Shown here in pieces: positions 34,174-43,301 of a stretch of 64,000 bases of DNA. The stretch comes from Phytoactinopolyspora alkaliphila. Lineage in GTDB: Bacteria > Actinomycetota > Actinomycetes > Jiangellales > Jiangellaceae. Below the pieces are notes generated by a model. The model was not told where the DNA came from. It ran no database searches and was given only the letters and a program-made list of their open reading frames with translations. The position numbers and the translations under genes were made by a program. Positions within the stretch are counted from its first letter, which is position 1. Every line of letters starts with the position of its first letter. The DNA is taken from the NCBI RefSeq assembly GCF_010550695.1, contig NZ_JAAGOB010000002.1:496001-560000 (forward strand), written 5' to 3'.

Positions 34174-35109
34174 GTGGACAGCACTGAGACGCAGCACCGC
34201 CCGCTCCCCGGCGCGGTGGCGCTGGCCACCGTCACCGGGCGGCACCCCGGGCCCACACTGGCGGTGCTCGGTGGGGTTCATGGGGACGAGGACGAGGGCG
34301 TTCTGGCCGTCCTCCGGCTCCTGCGCGAGGTCCGGTCCATCCCTCTCACCGGCACCATCCGGGCGGTGGCACCGGCCAACGCCGCGGCCTGGGCGGCGCA
34401 GAGCCGCACCAGCCCGCTCGACAACGGCAACCTGGCCCGATCCTTTCCCGGCTCGGCCGACGACGGCCCCACTTCGGCGGCGGCCGCTGCCATCACCGAG
34501 CACGTCATCACCGGAAGCACCGCCCTGATCGACCTGCATTCGGCCGGTGTGCGGTATCGGATGCCGCTGATGAGCGGCTACTCGGAACAGACCGAGGCGC
34601 ACGACGAGTCACGTCGGCTGGCGATGGCGTTCGGCGCCCCGGTGATCTGGCGGCATCCGCGGCCCGCCCTCGGCCGGTCACTCTCGGTTGCGGCCGACCA
34701 GGGCATCCCCGCCATCTACGCCGAATGCTCCGGCGGCGGCAGCATCCGCGCGGGTGATCTGGATGCCTACGTCACTGGGGTCATGAACGTCATGGCCGAG
34801 CTGGGCATGGTGCCGCCGGAGTACCGGCGGCCGGCGGCAGAGCCGCGGTGGGTGCACGGGGACGGCGATCTCGACTATGGCGCCGCGGCCGCGCAGCCCG
34901 GCCTGTTCGTCTCGTCGGTACGCGCTGGCGACGTCGTCGACCAGGGATCGGAGATCGGCCGCCTCTACAGTTTCGACGGAGACCTGCTCCAGCGGGTCGA
35001 TGCGCCGGGGACCGGCATGGTCATGTTCCTGCGCCGCCAGGCCAGGACGGCTGAAATGGACGTGCTCTTCGTCCTGGCGCAGCTGGATGACTCGATGGCG
35101 GCCTCATGA
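34174..35109 (+). CDS. Succinylglutamate desuccinylase/aspartoacylase (AstE) family hydrolase
   Basis: 311 aa. Zinc ligands are visible in GGVHGDEDEG (H and E) and LIDLHSAGVR (H), with the catalytic Glu probably in YAECSGGGS. The fold is the M14-like zinc deacylase. AstE-like enzymes remove N-acyl groups from amino acids, including the DoeB deacetylase of ectoine breakdown. GTG 34174 has GAAGGGAG upstream. It starts the long plus-strand operon and overlaps the next gene by ATGA. Confidence 0.85.
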   Translation: MDSTETQHRPLPGAVALATVTGRHPGPTLAVLGGVHGDEDEGVLAVLRLLREVRSIPLTGTIRAVAPANAAAWAAQSRTSPLDNGNLARSFPGSADDGPTSAAAAAITEHVITGSTALIDLHSAGVRYRMPLMSGYSEQTEAHDESRRLAMAFGAPVIWRHPRPALGRSLSVAADQGIPAIYAECSGGGSIRAGDLDAYVTGVMNVMAELGMVPPEYRRPAAEPRWVHGDGDLDYGAAAAQPGLFVSSVRAGDVVDQGSEIGRLYSFDGDLLQRVDAPGTGMVMFLRRQARTAEMDVLFVLAQLDDSMAAS

Positions 35110-36194
35110 ACCTGGCGCCGCATGGCCTGAGTCGCTTCGCCGATGATCTTCCGGACGTGGGCGGGTTCGTCACGCTCGGCGAGGGCGGAACCCCGGTGGT
35201 CGAGCTTCACCACCTGGCAGCCGAGCTCGGTCTCGAGCGCCTGTCCGCCAAGATGGAGACCGCCAACCCGACCGGCTCGTACAAAGACCGGGTGGCGGCG
35301 ATATCCGTGTCGCTGGCGCGTGACCGTGGCTACCGAGGTTGGATCGCCACGTCCTCCGGCAACGCCGGTCTGGCCATGGCCGCCTACGGTGCACGCGCCC
35401 ATCTGCCCGGCTTCCTGTGCGTGGTCTCCAGCGCTCCGCAGGAGAAGCGGCTCCCCCTGATGCCCTTCGGCATCGGGCTGGTGGCGGTAGACGGCGTGGG
35501 CGACGGCGCATCCAGGGCAGGCGGTACGCAGCTGATGGACCAGGTGCGAGACGCCGCCGAGCAGCACAAGCTCTTCCTCGGGATCACCGCCAACGCCTTC
35601 AACCCCGAGGGCATGCGCGGCATCGACACCATCGGCTACGAGCTAGCCGAACAGATCCCGAGCATGACCCACGTCTACCTGCCGACCGGTGGCGGCGGGC
35701 TACTCGCGTCGACGGCGCGCGGTCTGACGGCCCGCTCGGTGCAGGCCGCCGTCGTCGCCTGCCAGCCCAGCGGCTGTGCCCCCATAGCTCGATATCTCTC
35801 CGGCGAGCTCAGCCGACCGGTAGTGGACCGCTGCGAGACGCTGATCTCGGCGCTGCAGCTTCCCCACCCGCCGGACGGGCAGCTGGCCGTCGATGCCGTC
35901 CGTGCCTCGCAAGGCTGGGGCACCCATACCGACGACGCCGCGATCCTGGCCGCACAGCAGCGCCTGGCCGAGACCGAAGGGATCTTCGTGGAACCGGCCG
36001 CGGCTGTCGGCCTGGCAGCGCTGCTCACCGATCTGGATCGCGGCCGCATCGACGCCGGTCACCATCCCGTCCTCCTGCTGACCGGAGCGGGCTGGAAGGA
36101 CCAGAACCGGTTCACCGCCCAGGCGGCGCGGATCCCTGCCGTCGATGTTGATGGCGTACCGGCGGCCATCGAGAACTGGATACGCAGCCGATAG
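35106..36194 (+). CDS. Threonine synthase-like PLP-dependent lyase
   Basis: 362 aa, fold type II. The PLP lysine is in PTGSYKDRVAAI, the substrate loop in SSGNAGLAMAAYGARA, and the phosphate cup in PTGGGGLLAS. Without the N-terminal zinc ribbon it is distinct from the paralogue at 20626. Probably a beta-lyase or deaminase. It is translationally coupled to the AstE-like gene by an ATGA overlap, which argues that the two act in sequence. Confidence 0.8.
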   Translation: MNLAPHGLSRFADDLPDVGGFVTLGEGGTPVVELHHLAAELGLERLSAKMETANPTGSYKDRVAAISVSLARDRGYRGWIATSSGNAGLAMAAYGARAHLPGFLCVVSSAPQEKRLPLMPFGIGLVAVDGVGDGASRAGGTQLMDQVRDAAEQHKLFLGITANAFNPEGMRGIDTIGYELAEQIPSMTHVYLPTGGGGLLASTARGLTARSVQAAVVACQPSGCAPIARYLSGELSRPVVDRCETLISALQLPHPPDGQLAVDAVRASQGWGTHTDDAAILAAQQRLAETEGIFVEPAAAVGLAALLTDLDRGRIDAGHHPVLLLTGAGWKDQNRFTAQAARIPAVDVDGVPAAIENWIRSR

Positions 36195-36233
36195 AGAACC
36201 GCGCCGGCTCGCCCGGAAAGGAGGGAGGATCAC

Positions 36234-37757
36234 GTGCTACGTTTCGCCGTTCTAGGCCTGTCTCATGAGGCCAACACGTTCTCCGCGCACCCGGTGAACG
36301 CCGCCGTCTTTGAGGCTGCCGGCGTCCTGCGTGGCGAGGAGATCGTGGCCAGGAACGCCGGTGGCAGCAGCACGCTCGCCGGGTACCTGGCGGCGGGCGA
36401 GAAACATGGCGTCGAGCTGGTGCCGCTGGTGGCCACGGACCTCACTCCATCCGGGCCGATCGAGGCGGACGCCATCGAGTACCGGACCGAAGAGCTCCTG
36501 ACCGCGATCACCGAGCACGGCCCGTTCGACGGGGTCCTCGCCGACCTGCACGGAGCGGCCGTGGCCGACGGCATCCCGGATCTGGACGGCTACCTGCTGC
36601 GCCGGATCCGCCAGGTGGTGGGCCCGGACGTGCTCATCGGTGTCTCCCTGGATCTGCATGCGAACATCAGCGCTGAGATGTGCGAGTTCTCCGACGTCCT
36701 GAACACCTACCGCACCAATCCGCACGTCGATGCCCGGGAGGCGGCCGAGGAGGTCGCCGGCCTGGTCATCCGCACCGTACGCGGTGAGATCCGGCCCACC
36801 CAGGCCTTCGTGCCCATCCCCGCACTCATCAACATTCTCTGCCAGAACACCGACGAGCCTCCGATGCGCGACGTGATGGACGATGTCCGGACACTGATGA
36901 CACGGCCAGGGGTGCTGTCTGCGACGGTGGCCGAGGGCTACCCGTACGCCGACGTACCGGAGATGGGCATGAGCGCCGTGGTGATCACCGACGACGATCC
37001 CGCGGCCGCCGCCAGGTACGCGGAGGAACTGGCGAGCACGGTGTGGGAGCGCCGGGAGCAGTTCGACACCCGGGCGCCGTCGGCGGACGAGGCCATCGCG
37101 TCGACCCGGCAGGCGGCGAAGACACCCGTGCTCCTGCTGGACGTCGGAGACAACATCGGCGGCGGCTCACCGGGTGACTCGGTGACGCTGCTCAACGCCG
37201 CCCGGGCCGCGGACTTCCCGGATCTCCTGGTCATCGTCGTCGATCCCGCTGCAGCGGCGGCCTGCACGGCCGCGGGGGTGGGGAGCACCGTCGAGTTGTC
37301 GATCGGCGCCAAGACCGACCCCAGCACAGGGCCCGCGGTGCGGGCACGAGCCACGGTGCTGGCGCTGCATCACGGCACCTACCAGGCCACCGAACCGGTC
37401 CACGGAGGACGGAGCCATTTCGAGGCAGGCCCCACCGCCGCTGCCCTGCTGGACAGCGGCCAGACCGTGATCCTCATCAGCAACGCCGTGCTGCCGCTCA
37501 CCACCGCCCAGCTGAGCACGGTGGGCCTGAAACCGTCCGACTTCACCGCCATTGTCGCCAAGGGGGTCCACTCGCCGCTCGCCGGATACGGTCCGCACGT
37601 CGCGCAGATCATCCGAGTGGATACGCCCGGGATCACCGCGGCGAACGTCCGCCAGTTCACCTACCGGAACCGCCGCCGTCCGCTCTACCCACTGGAAGCC
37701 ACCACCTTCACCGTTCCTCGTACTCAGCCGAACCACACCCTCGAGGGGTCACTATGA
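36234..37757 (+). CDS. M81 family metallopeptidase (MlrC-like)
   Basis: 507 aa. The N-terminal MlrC domain has FAVLGLSHEANTFSAHP, the metal-binding DLHGAAVADGIPDLDG and SLDLHANISAEM. The C-terminal MlrC_C domain has LLLDVGDNIGGGSPGDS. The founding member degrades linearised microcystin, but most members sit in amino-acid or sugar catabolic operons with unknown substrates. GTG 36234 follows AAAGGAGGGAGG. The stop overlaps the next ATG. Confidence 0.85.
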   Translation: MLRFAVLGLSHEANTFSAHPVNAAVFEAAGVLRGEEIVARNAGGSSTLAGYLAAGEKHGVELVPLVATDLTPSGPIEADAIEYRTEELLTAITEHGPFDGVLADLHGAAVADGIPDLDGYLLRRIRQVVGPDVLIGVSLDLHANISAEMCEFSDVLNTYRTNPHVDAREAAEEVAGLVIRTVRGEIRPTQAFVPIPALINILCQNTDEPPMRDVMDDVRTLMTRPGVLSATVAEGYPYADVPEMGMSAVVITDDDPAAAARYAEELASTVWERREQFDTRAPSADEAIASTRQAAKTPVLLLDVGDNIGGGSPGDSVTLLNAARAADFPDLLVIVVDPAAAAACTAAGVGSTVELSIGAKTDPSTGPAVRARATVLALHHGTYQATEPVHGGRSHFEAGPTAAALLDSGQTVILISNAVLPLTTAQLSTVGLKPSDFTAIVAKGVHSPLAGYGPHVAQIIRVDTPGITAANVRQFTYRNRRRPLYPLEATTFTVPRTQPNHTLEGSL

Positions 37758-38791
37758 GAGTGCTCGTCACCGGTGCCGCAGGACGCGTCGGCGCGAACAT
37801 GGTCAAGCGCCTGATCTCCTCCGGCGCCGAGGTCACCGCCATGGTCATGCCGGGTGACCCGCAGCGCATCAAGCTCGAGCCGCTGCCGGACGTGCGCATC
37901 GTCGAAGCGGATCTGACGGACCAGACCGCCATTGACGCCGCGTGCACGAACATCACCCACGTCGTGCACCTGGCCGCCCAGCTAGTGCGCGGCGACACAC
38001 CCGTCGACAGGTTCTTCGACATCAATGCATTCGGCACGCTGCGGCTGCTGGAGGGCGTGGTGAAGGGCGGCGGGGTCGAGCGATTCATGCTTGCCAGCAC
38101 CGACGGCACCTACCGGCCCGGTGACCCGCCGGCCGTGCCGCTGTCCGAGGACACCCCGCAGGAACCCGCGGACTACTACGGCACCGCCAAGCTGCTGGGT
38201 GAGGTCATCCTCCGCAACCACGCCGCGCAGTTCGACATCCCGTTTGTGATCACCAGGTTCGCCACCGTGCTGGATCCCGCGGAGGCGTACCGCCAGTTCC
38301 GTGTCGGGCACGTGCGCGCCCTGCTGGGCCGCGTCGAGGCCGGGCGGGACACCAATATCTGGCAGCTGTTCCGCGAGCACCCGCAGATGATCGAGTTGTT
38401 CGACTCGGCGGTGGGCGACGCGCCGGACCACACCCCGGTCAGTCTCAGCGGACCGGACGGCCGGCCGTGGAGCATGCACCTGCTCGACGTGCGGGACGCA
38501 GTCGAGGGCGTCTACCTGGCGCTCACGGAGCCGGACGCCCTCGGCCGGGCGTTCAACATCGCCGGGGCCGAGCCGACGTCGTTCGAGGACGGGGCGTCCG
38601 TCATCGCCGAGGCGGACGGCGTATCGAAGCTCAGCGTCGAGATGCCGCTCACCTGGCGACTGGAGATGACGGTAGACGCAGCCCGGGAGACGCTCGGCTA
38701 CCGCCCCCGGCATGACTTCCGCAGCATGGTCGAGTCCGCCGTGGCGGACAACACCGGCCAGCCCGGCTCCTACATCCCGGCGAGAGTGTGA
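37754..38791 (+). CDS. NAD-dependent epimerase/dehydratase-type oxidoreductase
   Basis: 345 aa, extended SDR. The nucleotide loop TGAAGRVGANMVKRL is at residues 6-20. The active site has LASTDGTY and YYGTAKLLGE. It is likely to epimerise, dehydrate or oxidise a sugar or sugar acid. The start is coupled to the M81 stop (ATGA), and the SDR gene follows after 1 bp. Confidence 0.85.
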   Translation: MRVLVTGAAGRVGANMVKRLISSGAEVTAMVMPGDPQRIKLEPLPDVRIVEADLTDQTAIDAACTNITHVVHLAAQLVRGDTPVDRFFDINAFGTLRLLEGVVKGGGVERFMLASTDGTYRPGDPPAVPLSEDTPQEPADYYGTAKLLGEVILRNHAAQFDIPFVITRFATVLDPAEAYRQFRVGHVRALLGRVEAGRDTNIWQLFREHPQMIELFDSAVGDAPDHTPVSLSGPDGRPWSMHLLDVRDAVEGVYLALTEPDALGRAFNIAGAEPTSFEDGASVIAEADGVSKLSVEMPLTWRLEMTVDAARETLGYRPRHDFRSMVESAVADNTGQPGSYIPARV

Positions 38792-38792
38792 C

Positions 38793-39587
38793 ATGGCTGC
38801 TCAGACCGCTGAACTGGCCGTCGTCACGGGCGGCGGCACCGGCATCGGCCGCGCGGTGGCGCGCCGGCTGTCCCGGGCCGGCTTCGTCTGTGTCATAGCT
38901 GGGCGCCGAAAGGAGAAGCTCGACGAAACCGCGGGCCTCATCGCCGACGAGGGCGGACGAGCCGTGCCCGTCGCGGCCGACGTCACCACGGAGGACGGCC
39001 GGGCCACCATCCTGCGCATCGCCGACCAGCAGCCGGAACGGCTCACCGCGCTGGTGAACAACGCCGGCGACACCTACATCGCGCCGTTGTTCGCCCAGGA
39101 TCCGGCCGAGTGGCGGCAGAACCTGGCGCTCAACGTCGAGTCCACAGCGTTCCTCTCCTTCGAGGCGATCAGGCGGATGGGCGACACCGGCGGCGGCGCC
39201 ATCGTCAACATCGGCTCGGTCTACGGCAAGGTGGCACTCAACGCCGATTTCTACCCCGGGCGCATCTCCCCCGACACACCGGACGGCCCGGAGCGCGGGG
39301 TCGCGTACGCCGCGTCCAAGGGCGCCATCCGGCAGATGTCGCGGGAGCTCGCCGTCGCCGCCGCGCCGAGTAGTGTCCGGGTGAACACCGTGTCCCCCGG
39401 GATGACCGCGATCGAGGGGCGCGAACTCAACGAGGAGACTGCCCGGAGGCTCAGCCAGGCCACGCCCATGGGCCGGCTCGGCCGGCCGGAGGAGATCGCG
39501 GGCGTCGTCAACTTCCTGCTCTCCGACGAGGCGTCCTTCGTCACCGGCGCCGAGCTAGTGGTGGACGGCGGCTGGACGCTGTGGTGA
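38793..39587 (+). CDS. SDR family NAD(P)-dependent oxidoreductase
   Basis: 264 aa, classical SDR. It has TGGGTGIGRAVARRL, LVNNAGDTY, the serine in NIGSVYGKV, and YAASKGAIR (Tyr and Lys). C-terminal SFVTGAELVVDGG is normal. The insertion between the serine and YAASK (ALNADFYPGRISPDTPDGPERG) is longer than usual and may shape the substrate pocket. It is encoded 1 bp after the preceding oxidoreductase. Confidence 0.85.
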   Translation: MAAQTAELAVVTGGGTGIGRAVARRLSRAGFVCVIAGRRKEKLDETAGLIADEGGRAVPVAADVTTEDGRATILRIADQQPERLTALVNNAGDTYIAPLFAQDPAEWRQNLALNVESTAFLSFEAIRRMGDTGGGAIVNIGSVYGKVALNADFYPGRISPDTPDGPERGVAYAASKGAIRQMSRELAVAAAPSSVRVNTVSPGMTAIEGRELNEETARRLSQATPMGRLGRPEEIAGVVNFLLSDEASFVTGAELVVDGGWTLW

Positions 39588-39669
39588 CGGACCACGCCGA
39601 TCCTCGGCCACCTTGGCCCGGTGGCGACGTCGCCACCTACGCGGAAACTCTCACCTGAGGAGCTTTGCT

Positions 39670-41313
39670 ATGACACCTGCACAGTCCCGACACGACGACG
39701 GCTTCGCGGCCGCCTGGTCCGATGCGCTCAGCCGTCGGCAGCTCCTCCGCGCCGCCGGCCTCGGCGCTGTCGCGCTCGGTGGTCTCGCCGCTGGCTGCAC
39801 CGCGGAGGCACCGGCCCCGGATGACGCGGGCGGCTCGGAGTCTCCAGCCGCTTCCACTGGCGAGCTCAGCGCCGCCATGGCGAACATCTTCAGCGATCTC
39901 GACCCCACCACCGCCTCTGCGGTGGGCACCATAGCGCTCAACCGATTCATCTACGAGGCGCTCTACCGCGTCGATCCCTTCCCGCCCCGCACCGAGCTCA
40001 CTCCGGAGCTGGCCACCGACCTGCCGCAGGAGATCGACCCCACCACGTACCGGATACCGCTGCGCGACGACGCGGTTTTCCACGATGGCAATCCGCTCAC
40101 CGCTGAGGACATCGTCTACACCATCCAACGGATTCAGGATCCGGACGTGGGGTCTCTGTTCGCTCGGTACTTCGAGATCATCGAGTCGGTCGAGGCTATC
40201 GGCGAGCATGAGATTGAGATCCGGCTCAACGCGCCCACCACGCTCCTGGCCCAGCGGCTGATCCTCGTCAGGGGCATGTCGAAAGCCGCCGTCGATGCCT
40301 CGTCAGATGCCCTGACCGTCAAGCCCGTCGGTACCGGCCCCTACCAGGTCGACGCGGTGGTCTCCGGCCAGGAGGTCACCCTGAATCTGTACGACGGCTA
40401 CACCGGCTCGGGAAAGTACAACTTCCAGACGGTCAACGTCGACGTCACCGCGGACGGCAATGCCCGTACCGCCGGGCTGCGCAGCGGGCAGACCAGGATC
40501 ATCGAAGACGTCCCCGGCAGCTCCTTCGCCGGCCTCTCCACCACGGACGGCCTCCAGGCGGAGGGCGCGCGCGGCGATCACCTGACCGGCCTGATGTTCC
40601 ACTGCGGTATAGAACCGTTCAACGACGTGCGGGTCCGGCAGGCGGTCATGTTCGCCATCGACCGAGACGCCATCACCCAGACCAGCTTCTTCGGCCATGC
40701 CGAGGCGACCTGGGAGGGCGAGATCTCCGCGGACGACCCGGACTACGCTAAACCGAGCCTTATCTACCGGTACGACCCGGACCACGCTCGTCAACTGCTG
40801 GCGGACGCCGGCTACGGCGACGGCGGTATCAAGGTGGACTTTCTGGCCGCCAACCTCGAGTATCTGGCCTCTCAAACGCCGATCATCGAGGAGAACCTCC
40901 GCGACGTTGGCTTCGAGCCCAACGTCGTCCCGGGCGAGCTCGAGTCGTTGTATTCGCGGGTGGCCGAGGGCTCTTACAACCTGTTCCTGATGAAGGGCGA
41001 CACCGCTGCCCTCGGCGCCACCGACGCGGAGTTCCTGCTCCGGTGGATCTACTACGGCGCCCTGCCCCGGCAGTTCATGTACTGGGACGTCCCCGCGCGT
41101 GATCGCGTCGAGGAACTCCTCGATGAAGCACTCACCTCGGCCGATACCGGGGAGCGCGCCGCCGCCCTGGCCGAGGTCCAGGACATCATCCAGACCGAGG
41201 TTCCGCTCGGCCGGTTGCACCGCGCCGACTACCTGACCGGCTGGTCCTCCACCCTGCAGAATTTCCGCGCACTACCGACCAGTGGCTTCGCTCTCGACGG
41301 AGTCACCGGATGA
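39670..41313 (+). CDS. ABC transporter substrate-binding protein with Tat lipoprotein signal
   Basis: 547 aa from ATG 39670, with GAGGAG upstream. A Tat motif SRRQLL at residue 21 and lipobox LAAGC (Cys 43) indicate folded export and membrane anchoring. The SBP_bac_5 domain includes YRIPLRDDAVFHDGNPLTAEDIVYTI and VKPVGTGPYQVDAVVSGQEV. It is only distantly related to the binding proteins at 26968 and 45253. First of two binding proteins around the second importer. Confidence 0.85.
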   Translation: MTPAQSRHDDGFAAAWSDALSRRQLLRAAGLGAVALGGLAAGCTAEAPAPDDAGGSESPAASTGELSAAMANIFSDLDPTTASAVGTIALNRFIYEALYRVDPFPPRTELTPELATDLPQEIDPTTYRIPLRDDAVFHDGNPLTAEDIVYTIQRIQDPDVGSLFARYFEIIESVEAIGEHEIEIRLNAPTTLLAQRLILVRGMSKAAVDASSDALTVKPVGTGPYQVDAVVSGQEVTLNLYDGYTGSGKYNFQTVNVDVTADGNARTAGLRSGQTRIIEDVPGSSFAGLSTTDGLQAEGARGDHLTGLMFHCGIEPFNDVRVRQAVMFAIDRDAITQTSFFGHAEATWEGEISADDPDYAKPSLIYRYDPDHARQLLADAGYGDGGIKVDFLAANLEYLASQTPIIEENLRDVGFEPNVVPGELESLYSRVAEGSYNLFLMKGDTAALGATDAEFLLRWIYYGALPRQFMYWDVPARDRVEELLDEALTSADTGERAAALAEVQDIIQTEVPLGRLHRADYLTGWSSTLQNFRALPTSGFALDGVTG

Positions 41314-41343
41314 GTAGCGGCACGCGCCCACGGCGGACCGATC

Positions 41344-42399
41344 ATGGCTGGTGACGCCAGGACCAGCGTAGATCCGAAGCTCGTCGGCGAGAGCCGACGG
41401 GCGGCTGGCGGCGCCGGGCGCGGACCGGGCAGCGGTCGCGGGCGCTACGCCCGGTTCGTCGGTCGCCGCCTGCTACTCGCCCCGATCATCCTGATCGGGG
41501 TCTCGTTCACCGTGTTCGTGGTGATCGACCGCTCACCGAACGATCCGGCGCGGGCAGTTCTGGGTGTTTTCGCCGACGCGGACCAGCGTGAACGGTTCGC
41601 CGAGGAGAACGGGCTCAACGATCCGCTGATCACCCGGTACTGGCGGTTCCTCACCGACATCATCCAGCTCCGGCTCGGCGAGTCCGTGGTCCGCCCGGAG
41701 ACGGTCAATGAGCTGATCGGCATGGCGCTGCCGGTCACGGTTCAGCTGATGCTGCTGGCGACGTTCATCGCGGTGATCATCTCGCTGGTGCTCGGTGTCG
41801 TCGCAGCCCAGAACGAGGGACGGCCGACGGACCGGGCGATCAGCGCCGTGGCCGCCGTCTTCCAGGCCTCACCGCAGTTCTGGGTCGGCTTGATGTTCAT
41901 CCAGCTGTTCGCGGTCGGTTTGGGCTTGCTGCCCTCCGGCGGCTACGCACCTCTGAACACCGGCTTCACGTTCTGGTTCTCCTCATTGATCGGTCCAGCC
42001 GTGGTGCTGGCGCTGCCGTTCGCCGCCGCCATGACCCGGGTGATCCGGGCCTCCGTCGCCGACGAGCTGGGCAAGGATTACGTGCGCACAGCGGTCGGTG
42101 CGGGCGTGCCCCGGCACGTCGTCCTGGTCGGCAACGTCCTGCGCAACGCGCTGATCACACCTATCACTGTGCTTGGCGTGTACATCGGCGGGCTGATGTC
42201 CGGCGCCATCCTGGTGGAGACGGTCTTCAACCTACCTGGCATGGGGACGCTCCTGGTCAGCGGAGTCAATCAGGGTGACCTGGGCGTGGTGCGCGGCGTG
42301 GCCATTGTCGGCGCCGTTGCATTCGTGCTGATCAACTTAGTGGTGGATCTGTTCTACCTGTTCTTGAACCCGCGCAGCGCGGAGGCGACCCGGGCATGA
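41344..42399 (+). CDS. ABC transporter permease (DppB/OppB-like)
   Basis: 351 aa. A 40-residue Gly/Arg-rich N-terminal extension precedes the first membrane segment (FVGRRLLLAPIILIGVSFTVFVVI). The conserved loop RASVADELGKDYVRTAVGAGVPRHVVL identifies it as DppB-type. Six segments expected. The stop overlaps the next ATG as ATGA. Confidence 0.9.
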   Translation: MAGDARTSVDPKLVGESRRAAGGAGRGPGSGRGRYARFVGRRLLLAPIILIGVSFTVFVVIDRSPNDPARAVLGVFADADQRERFAEENGLNDPLITRYWRFLTDIIQLRLGESVVRPETVNELIGMALPVTVQLMLLATFIAVIISLVLGVVAAQNEGRPTDRAISAVAAVFQASPQFWVGLMFIQLFAVGLGLLPSGGYAPLNTGFTFWFSSLIGPAVVLALPFAAAMTRVIRASVADELGKDYVRTAVGAGVPRHVVLVGNVLRNALITPITVLGVYIGGLMSGAILVETVFNLPGMGTLLVSGVNQGDLGVVRGVAIVGAVAFVLINLVVDLFYLFLNPRSAEATRA

Positions 42400-43301
42400 C
42401 GCCACCGCAGATCACCCGTGCCCCGGACCCCGCCGGCCGCTCCGAAAGGTCCGCGACACCCGGCCGGCCGTCGTTTCCGCGCCGGGCTGTTCGCGCCTTC
42501 CGACGCGATCCCATGGTGCGGTGGCTGACCGGACTCGTCGTGGTGCTCGGCACCGTACTGATTGTCCTTCCGCTGGTGATGTCCACCTCTCCCACCGCCA
42601 TCGATGCGGGGCAGGCGCTGCGTGCGCCCGGGTCCGGGAACCTGTTCGGCACCGACCAACTGGGTCGCGACGTCGCCGCCCGTGTGGTGCACGGTGCCCG
42701 GCTGAGCTTCCTGGTGGCGGTCTGCTCCGCCGGCGCCGCGCTACTTCTGGGTGGTGTACTCGGCGCCGTGGCCGCTAGTTCCCGCGGCTGGGTCAACGAG
42801 ATCATCATGCGGATCATGGACGTCGGGCTGGCGTTCCCCGGCATCCTGCTGGCCATCGTGCTGGCCGCCGCCATCGGCCCCAGCCTGTGGACCACGGTGA
42901 TCGTGCTCGGCGTGATCTTCACGCCACCGATGGCGCGGGTGGTGCGCGCGGCCGTCTTCGCTGAGCAAGGCGAGGACTACGTCACCGCCGCCACTCTTTT
43001 CGGCACCCGCAAGATCCGGCTGGTCGGCTACCACGTCGGGCTCAACGCGGCGCTGCCGGTGATGGTCTATACGACGTTGATCATGGCCGAGGCTGTGGTG
43101 GCGGAAGCCGCGCTGTCTTTCCTCGGCGCCGGAATTAGACCGCCGGCGCCATCCTGGGGGAACATCATCAGCGAAGGGCAGTCGGTGATCGACGCCGGCG
43201 CGTGGTGGGTCTCCCTCTTCCCCGGACTCGCCATCGTGGTCGCCGTTCTAGGACTGAACCGGTTCTCTGAGGCGCTCGGTTCACGATTGAGGTCCCGATG
43301 A
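42396..43301 (+). CDS. ABC transporter permease (DppC/OppC-like)
   Basis: 301 aa. It has a cytoplasmic, basic N-terminus, then WLTGLVVVLGTVLIVLPLV. LFGTDQLGRDVAARVVHGARLSFL and the loop AVFAEQGEDYVTAATLFGTRKIRLVGYHV are DppC hallmarks. It is coupled by ATGA overlaps on both sides, which gives tight stoichiometry with its partner genes. Confidence 0.9.
   Translation: MTPPQITRAPDPAGRSERSATPGRPSFPRRAVRAFRRDPMVRWLTGLVVVLGTVLIVLPLVMSTSPTAIDAGQALRAPGSGNLFGTDQLGRDVAARVVHGARLSFLVAVCSAGAALLLGGVLGAVAASSRGWVNEIIMRIMDVGLAFPGILLAIVLAAAIGPSLWTTVIVLGVIFTPPMARVVRAAVFAEQGEDYVTAATLFGTRKIRLVGYHVGLNAALPVMVYTTLIMAEAVVAEAALSFLGAGIRPPAPSWGNIISEGQSVIDAGAWWVSLFPGLAIVVAVLGLNRFSEALGSRLRSR

Noticed and set aside
32603-34528. 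641-codon plus-strand open frame
   Set aside because: It is opposite the aminotransferase and then in a wrong frame across the AstE-like gene; both of those have conserved motifs.
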